Below, piece by piece: positions 28,740 through 32,604 of a stretch of DNA of 32,604 nt. Below the pieces are notes generated by a model that ran no database searches, had not been told where the DNA came from, and saw nothing but the letters and a program-made list of their open reading frames with translations. The stretch is from Dysosmobacter segnis. Lineage in GTDB: Bacteria; Bacillota; Clostridia; Oscillospirales; Oscillospiraceae. The position numbers and the translations under genes were made by a program. The DNA is taken from positions 1 to 32,604 of the forward strand of contig NZ_JACOQI010000027.1 in NCBI RefSeq assembly GCF_014297285.1, written 5' to 3'. Each line of letters begins with the position of its first letter. Position 1 is the stretch's first letter.

Positions 28740-29507
28740 ATGCCATTATTGGAAGTACAGCACCTGCAGAAAGTCTACACCAGCCGCTTCGGCGGCAGAC
28801 AGGTGGAGGCGCTACAAAACGTGAATTTCTCCGTGGAGCCGGGGGAGTATGTGGCCATCATGGGCGAGTCCGGCTCCGGCAAGACCACCTTGCTGAATAT
28901 TCTGGCGGCTCTGGACCGCCCCACCGCCGGAGAGGTGTTTTTGAACGGCAAGGCCCTGTCCGACGTCCGGGAACGGGACTTGGCGGCCTTCCGCCGCTCT
29001 CATCTGGGCTTTGTGTTCCAGGACTTCAACCTGCTGGACATCTTCTCCCTGCGGGACAACATCTTCCTGCCCCTGGTGCTGGCGGGACGGCCCTACGAGG
29101 AAATGGAGCGAAAGCTGAAGCCCCTGGCAGAGCAGCTGGGCATCGCCGACATCCTGAACAAGTACCCCTATGAGGTCTCCGGCGGACAGAAGCAGCGGGC
29201 GGCAGTGGCCCGGGCCCTCATCACGGACCCTCAGATCGTTCTGGCGGACGAGCCCACCGGCGCCCTGGACTCCCGGTCCTCTGACAATCTGCTGGAGCTG
29301 TTCGGCGAGATCAACAAGGGCGGCCAGACCATCCTGATGGTGACCCACTCCGTCAAGGCCGCCAGCCACGCGGGGCGGGTACTGTTCCTGCGGGACGGCC
29401 GGGTGTATCACCAGCTCTACCGGGGCAGTGAGAGCCGGGAGGCCCAGTTCCGCCGCATCTCCGACACGTTGACGGTGCTGACCCAAGGCGGTGAGAACCA
29501 TGGGTAA
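28740..29507 (+). CDS. ABC transporter ATP-binding protein (BceA-like)
   Basis: 255 aa. Walker A GESGSGKTT near residue 43, Q-loop FVFQDFN near 93, signature VSGGQKQR near 145, Walker B IVLADEPT near 166, D-loop GALD and H-loop THS near 204. MacB/LolD/BceA subfamily. AAAGGAGG stands 8 nt before ATG 28740; a longer frame from 28701 has no site. Its end overlaps the permease start by 8 bp, indicating coupled translation. With the permease it should protect against peptide antibiotics that bind cell-wall precursors (family knowledge). Confidence 0.94.
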   Translation: MPLLEVQHLQKVYTSRFGGRQVEALQNVNFSVEPGEYVAIMGESGSGKTTLLNILAALDRPTAGEVFLNGKALSDVRERDLAAFRRSHLGFVFQDFNLLDIFSLRDNIFLPLVLAGRPYEEMERKLKPLAEQLGIADILNKYPYEVSGGQKQRAAVARALITDPQIVLADEPTGALDSRSSDNLLELFGEINKGGQTILMVTHSVKAASHAGRVLFLRDGRVYHQLYRGSESREAQFRRISDTLTVLTQGGENHG

Positions 29508-31455
29508 GCGCAGCTTCTTTCCCCGGCTGGCCTTGGTGAACATGGTCCGCAACAGCCGGTATTACGGCCCGTATCTCCTCTCCTGTGGTGCGCTGGCGGC
29601 CATGTATTATATCCTGCGGTTCCTGACCTGGAACGAGGTCATCCAGACGGTGCGGGGCGCCGCCTACCTGCAGGTCATGATGTCCATCGGCTGCTTTGTG
29701 GTGGCGCTGTTTTCCACCGTGCTGCTACTGTATGCCAACAGCTTTGTGATGAAGCGGCGGCAGAAGGAACTGGGACTCTACAACATTCTGGGCCTGGAAA
29801 AGCGCCACATCGCCGCCCTGTGCTTTTGGGAGACGCTGCTGTGCGCCGCCGTCGTGATTCCCGGCGGCATCGCGGCGGGCATCCTGCTCAGCAAGCTGAT
29901 TTTGCTGCTGCTTTTGAAGCTGGTGCAGATCCCGGTGCAGTTCGGCTTCTCCGTCAGCGTCAGGGGCGTGGGAGAAACGGCGGCGCTGCTGGGGGTGCTG
30001 TTTCTGCTGGCGCTTCTATGGAACCTGCTGCGCCTGGGACGGTCCCGGCCCATTGAACTGCTCCACAGCGACAGTGCCGGAGAGCGGGAACCGAAAACGA
30101 AACGGCTGTTGGCAGTCCTGGGGCTGGCGGCGCTGCTGGGGGGCTATGCCATCGCCCTCACCACCCGGAACCCGGTGAACGCCCTGATGCTGTTCTTTGT
30201 GGCGGTCATTCTGGTGATGCTCGGCACCTACTGCCTGTTTACCGCCGGGTCCATCGCTCTGCTGAAACGTCTGCGGGCCAACAAGAGCTTCTATTACCAG
30301 ACCCGCCACTTCACCGCCATCTCCGGCCTGCTGTACCGCATGAAGCAGAACGCCGTTGGCCTTGCAAACATCTGCATCCTGGCCTGCATGGTACTGGTGA
30401 CGGTGTCCGGGACCCTGTGTCTCTATCTGGGGGCGGAGAAATCTCTGGACGGCAGGTATCCCGACGATATTCTGGTGACCCAGACGCTAAAGGATGATAC
30501 CGACCCCGCTGCAACGCTGGACCTGGTGCAGCGGACCGTGGCAGACGCTGGGCGGCAGATGGCGGATCTCCGCTATGAGACGTCCGCCTCCTTCCATGCC
30601 AGATACAGCGGCAATACGCTGCTGACGGACATGAGCCAGAGCGGCCTTCTAACGGAGATCACGGTCCTAACAGCGGAGGAGTACAGCCGCCTGACGGGGG
30701 AAACTGTCGCCCTGGGGGAAAACCAGGTGCTGGCCTATGCGGACGGCGATTTTCAGCTGCCGGAGACCTTCTTTTATGAGTATGAGGAGGCACCCATTCA
30801 GGTGAAAGCCCGGCTGGACAGCTTCCCCGCCGGGGACAGCGCCATCGTCACCAACGAGGTTATGCTGGGCCTGGTGGCGGACGGTACCCTGGCAGAGCAT
30901 CTGATGAACACGGATCTGGCCCGCCGGACCTTCCGCATCCACCTGAACACCGACGGCGCCGACAGCGAAAAGCTGGCCTGCGCCAAGGCCGTTCTGGCAG
31001 TCTCCGATGGGAGATACGGCGTGGCCAGCCGCCAGGAGATGGCGGAGGAATTCTACGCAATGTACGGCGGCTTCCTGTTCCTGGGCATCTTCCTGGGACT
31101 GCTGTTCCTGATGGCCACGGTGCTCATCATCTACTACAAGCAGGTCTCCGAGGGCTATGAGGATCAGCGCCGCTATCAGATCATGCAGCAGGTAGGCATG
31201 AGCCGCCGGGAGGTGGGCGCCTCCATCCGGGGACAGATTCTGCTGGTGTTCTTCCTGCCCCTGCTGACGGCGGGGCTGCACATTCTGGCGGCCTTCCCCA
31301 TGCTCTGCCGCATTCTGGAGCTGTTCGGTCTGCACGAGGTGGGCATGTTTGCTCTCTGCACGGCGGGGACGCTGGCGGTTTTCGCGGCAGTGTACGCGCT
31401 GGTGTACGGTCTGACGGCCCGGACCTACGAACGAATTGTAGGCGGTGAGGCGTAA
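29500..31455 (+). CDS. ABC transporter permease (BceB-like, FtsX family)
   Basis: 651 aa, the usual BceB length. Membrane segments lie near 25-40, 55-80, 108-135, 150-172, 198-218, 225-245, 285-310, then a ~210-residue extracellular domain (about 315-525), then three segments near 530-550, 580-610 and 620-645. This 7+3 arrangement with a large loop is diagnostic of BceB-type permeases; the loop is the variable ligand-sensing part. ATG 29500 is chosen; GTG 29491 is also possible with AAGGCGG before it. Last gene of the module; a strong terminator follows. Confidence 0.93.
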   Translation: MGKRSFFPRLALVNMVRNSRYYGPYLLSCGALAAMYYILRFLTWNEVIQTVRGAAYLQVMMSIGCFVVALFSTVLLLYANSFVMKRRQKELGLYNILGLEKRHIAALCFWETLLCAAVVIPGGIAAGILLSKLILLLLLKLVQIPVQFGFSVSVRGVGETAALLGVLFLLALLWNLLRLGRSRPIELLHSDSAGEREPKTKRLLAVLGLAALLGGYAIALTTRNPVNALMLFFVAVILVMLGTYCLFTAGSIALLKRLRANKSFYYQTRHFTAISGLLYRMKQNAVGLANICILACMVLVTVSGTLCLYLGAEKSLDGRYPDDILVTQTLKDDTDPAATLDLVQRTVADAGRQMADLRYETSASFHARYSGNTLLTDMSQSGLLTEITVLTAEEYSRLTGETVALGENQVLAYADGDFQLPETFFYEYEEAPIQVKARLDSFPAGDSAIVTNEVMLGLVADGTLAEHLMNTDLARRTFRIHLNTDGADSEKLACAKAVLAVSDGRYGVASRQEMAEEFYAMYGGFLFLGIFLGLLFLMATVLIIYYKQVSEGYEDQRRYQIMQQVGMSRREVGASIRGQILLVFFLPLLTAGLHILAAFPMLCRILELFGLHEVGMFALCTAGTLAVFAAVYALVYGLTARTYERIVGGEA

Positions 31456-31510
31456 GCGGCAGCCAAATGCGGTTTGCAGGCAGAAATTCAAATCCACTTC
31501 ATCGGTAACC

Positions 31511-31544
31511 ATCCCGCCGGGGCTTGCCCCGGCGGGATTTGTTT
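31511..31544 (+). terminator. Intrinsic terminator after the transporter operon
   Basis: A perfect 12-bp GC-rich stem (31511-31522 with 31527-31538), CTTG loop, then TTTGTTT. Confidence 0.8.
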
Positions 31545-31679
31545 ACAAGAGAAAAGAACGGGAATAGTGATACCTCCTATGTCTCGCACACGCGGAAAGC
31601 CTTGAGTACAGAGTGTGAAAACCGTAATTTCGACAGAAACGAAAAAAGATTACGCAGCCCAGCGGGGCCGCGACGCCTT

Positions 31680-31713
31680 GGAACAGCGACGCGCATAAGC
31701 GCATCGCTGTTCC
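31680..31713 (+). ncRNA. Conserved long hairpin in module D, first copy
   Basis: GGAACAGCGA/TCGCTGTTCC, C-A mismatch, GCGC-ATAA-GCGC; same fold as module A. Confidence 0.4.
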
Positions 31714-31974
31714 GCAGGCTCTCTGCGTTCTTCGAGAGCACCTCCCGACCAAGACCCAAAAGCGGCAAAGTTTGCCGTTTTAAGCCCCGGCCACGCAGGG
31801 TTTCCGAAACGCGCGGAACGCTCCGAGGGTAGTGATAGCGCCCCCACCCAAAACGCCCCGTGTTTCGCCGTGTAAGCCCTTGTGTGCGATTTTTCTCGGA
31901 GAGCCGAGTGTGTACAAGCCGCAATTTCGACAGAAACGGAAAAGATCACGCAGCCCAACGGGGCCGCGGCGCCT

Positions 31975-32010
31975 CGGAACAGCGACACGCATAAGCGCAT
32001 CGCTGTTCCG
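31975..32010 (+). ncRNA. Conserved long hairpin in module D, second copy
   Basis: An 11-bp perfect outer stem (CGGAACAGCGA and its complement) around the CGC-ATAA-GCG inner stem. Confidence 0.4.
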
Positions 32011-32347
32011 AAGGCTTTCTACGTTCTTCTGGAGTACATCCGACCAAGACCAAAAAGCGGCAAAGTACGCCGTTCTGACACCCGGCCCGGGGATTTTCGT
32101 GAACGTGCAGTTCGTGTCGAGGGTAGTGATAGCGGCCCCGTCCGGAAGGCCCCTGTTTCGCCGTGTGAGCCGTTGTGTGCGATCTTTCTCAGAAAGCCGA
32201 GTGTGTACCCACTTTTGTCAGCGGAAGCAAATGTGAGGCGCTTGTGCCGGAGGTGTTGAAGTCCGTGTGATCGATGCATTGGAAACGTTGGTATGACTGC
32301 GTTTCCTGCGCTTTTCACGGCTTTTTCGAGGACGAAAAAGAAAGCAG

Positions 32348-32604
32348 TCGGCTATGGGTTTGTCAAGGGATAAAATTTCTGCTTGCGTGTATAAGGGATA
32401 TATCGGAAAAGGGCACAAAGAACCAGACCCTTTGCGGGCCGGATGAAAATGATGCAGCTCAGTTAACCGGCAGATTGCAAAATGAGTTGGTACGGTTGTC
32501 CATCCCGGAGGACAGCGAAGATCACAGCGGTCATCTTTCTGCTGACATGACCAATCACATTCATGTAATGCAGACCTTCGGATATTTTCTTTTCGTAATA
32601 GGTT
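32348..32604 (-). mobile_element. IS110-family element, 3' end (continues beyond the window)
   Basis: Module D sequence stops at ~32347 and is replaced by ~115 bp of non-coding sequence followed by the C-terminal codons of an IS110-type transposase on the minus strand. The exact end of the element is inferred from where module homology stops. Elements of this family carry a bridge RNA in a non-coding end; no such RNA could be identified here. Confidence 0.6.
32463..32604 (-). CDS. IS110-family transposase, C-terminal part
   Basis: The last 46 codons of a gene entering from the right edge: YYEKKISEGLHYMNVIGHVS followed by RKMTAVIFAVLRDGQPY and a stop at 32463-32465. The K-x-x-GK/GL-x-x-x-x-x-IG-x-V-x-RK-x-x-x-VIFAVLRD pattern is the usual end of the Transposase_20 domain of IS110/IS116 proteins. 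The catalytic DEDD region is outside the window. Confidence 0.75.
   Translation of the reverse strand, partial: TYYEKKISEGLHYMNVIGHVSRKMTAVIFAVLRDGQPYQLILQSAG

Larger units (their letters stand above)
31559..32347 (+). repeat. Pre-integrase hairpin-rich module, copy D, truncated
   Basis: Runs from the TAGTGATACC block to the CTTTTTCG-AGGA-CGAAAAAG hairpin, then breaks off in mid-module at AAAGCAG (~32347), where IS110-type sequence begins. The long hairpin occurs twice (31680-31713 and 31975-32010), so part of the module is duplicated, as in copy B. By analogy a fifth integrase should lie right of the inserted element. Confidence 0.7.

Noticed and set aside
1..32604. Integrative conjugative element or prophage
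   Set aside because: No relaxase, type IV secretion, replication, capsid, portal or lysis genes are visible; only integrases, att sites and cargo.

Overview
The window is a serial array of related integrative units built on the 3' half of an initiator tRNA (tRNA-fMet) gene. Base composition (GC-rich but with Gram-positive Shine-Dalgarno sites), SLH surface-anchoring repeats, a BceRSAB-type bacitracin/lantibiotic module, a BlaI/M56 pair and the style of the integrases point to a gut-type Clostridia (Oscillospiraceae-like) chromosome. The family-level placement is inference.

Four full-length, nearly identical 383-aa tyrosine integrases (278-1429, 9213-10364, 18000-19151, 25101-26252) lie in the same orientation. 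Each is followed by the same ~270-bp attachment region. That region holds paired GGGTCA repeats, a minus-strand terminator hairpin, a 45-nt minus-strand copy of tRNA-fMet positions 32-76 (loop CTCATAA, CCC side of the anticodon stem, A72, CCA), a plus-strand terminator hairpin, and a second GGGTCA pair. No complete tRNA is present; its 5' half should lie to the right of the window. The att sites define unit 1 (right end only, to 1591), unit 2 (1592-10526), unit 3 (10527-20851), unit 4 (20852-26414) and unit 5 (26415 to beyond the window). Before each integrase of units 2-4, and at the end of unit 5, sits a ~0.8-1.4-kb non-coding module rich in conserved hairpins.

Cargo differs in every unit. 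Unit 2: a LysR regulator divergent from a PLP-dependent C-S lyase / trans-sulfuration enzyme, an M20 deacylase/peptidase, a YfcC/DcuC-type carrier and a YitT/YczE-like membrane protein, which looks like an uptake and breakdown pathway for a (possibly N-acylated) sulfur amino acid. Unit 3: a lipoprotein ApbE flavin transferase divergent from a 1479-aa SLH surface protein with Shr-type (heme-interacting-like) domains and an FMN-attachment-like motif, D807-A-V-S-S-A-T813. An IS3-family element sits between this unit's integrase and its att site. Unit 4: a BlaI repressor and an M56 (BlaR1-like) sensor protease with a non-penicillin-binding extracellular domain, behind an operator-overlapped promoter. 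Unit 5: gene remnants (permease tail, integrase scrap), then a response regulator, an intramembrane-sensing histidine kinase and a BceAB-type ABC transporter. Its module is cut by the 3' end of an IS110-family element at the right edge.

Taken together, the window resembles a cassette array in which each cassette carries its own integrase, its own replacement tRNA 3' end and its own terminators. Model: a new unit enters at the tRNA, restores the initiator tRNA with its own copy, and pushes older units leftward. No conjugation, replication or phage genes are visible, so the units look like minimal site-specific cassettes or would need help to move between cells.
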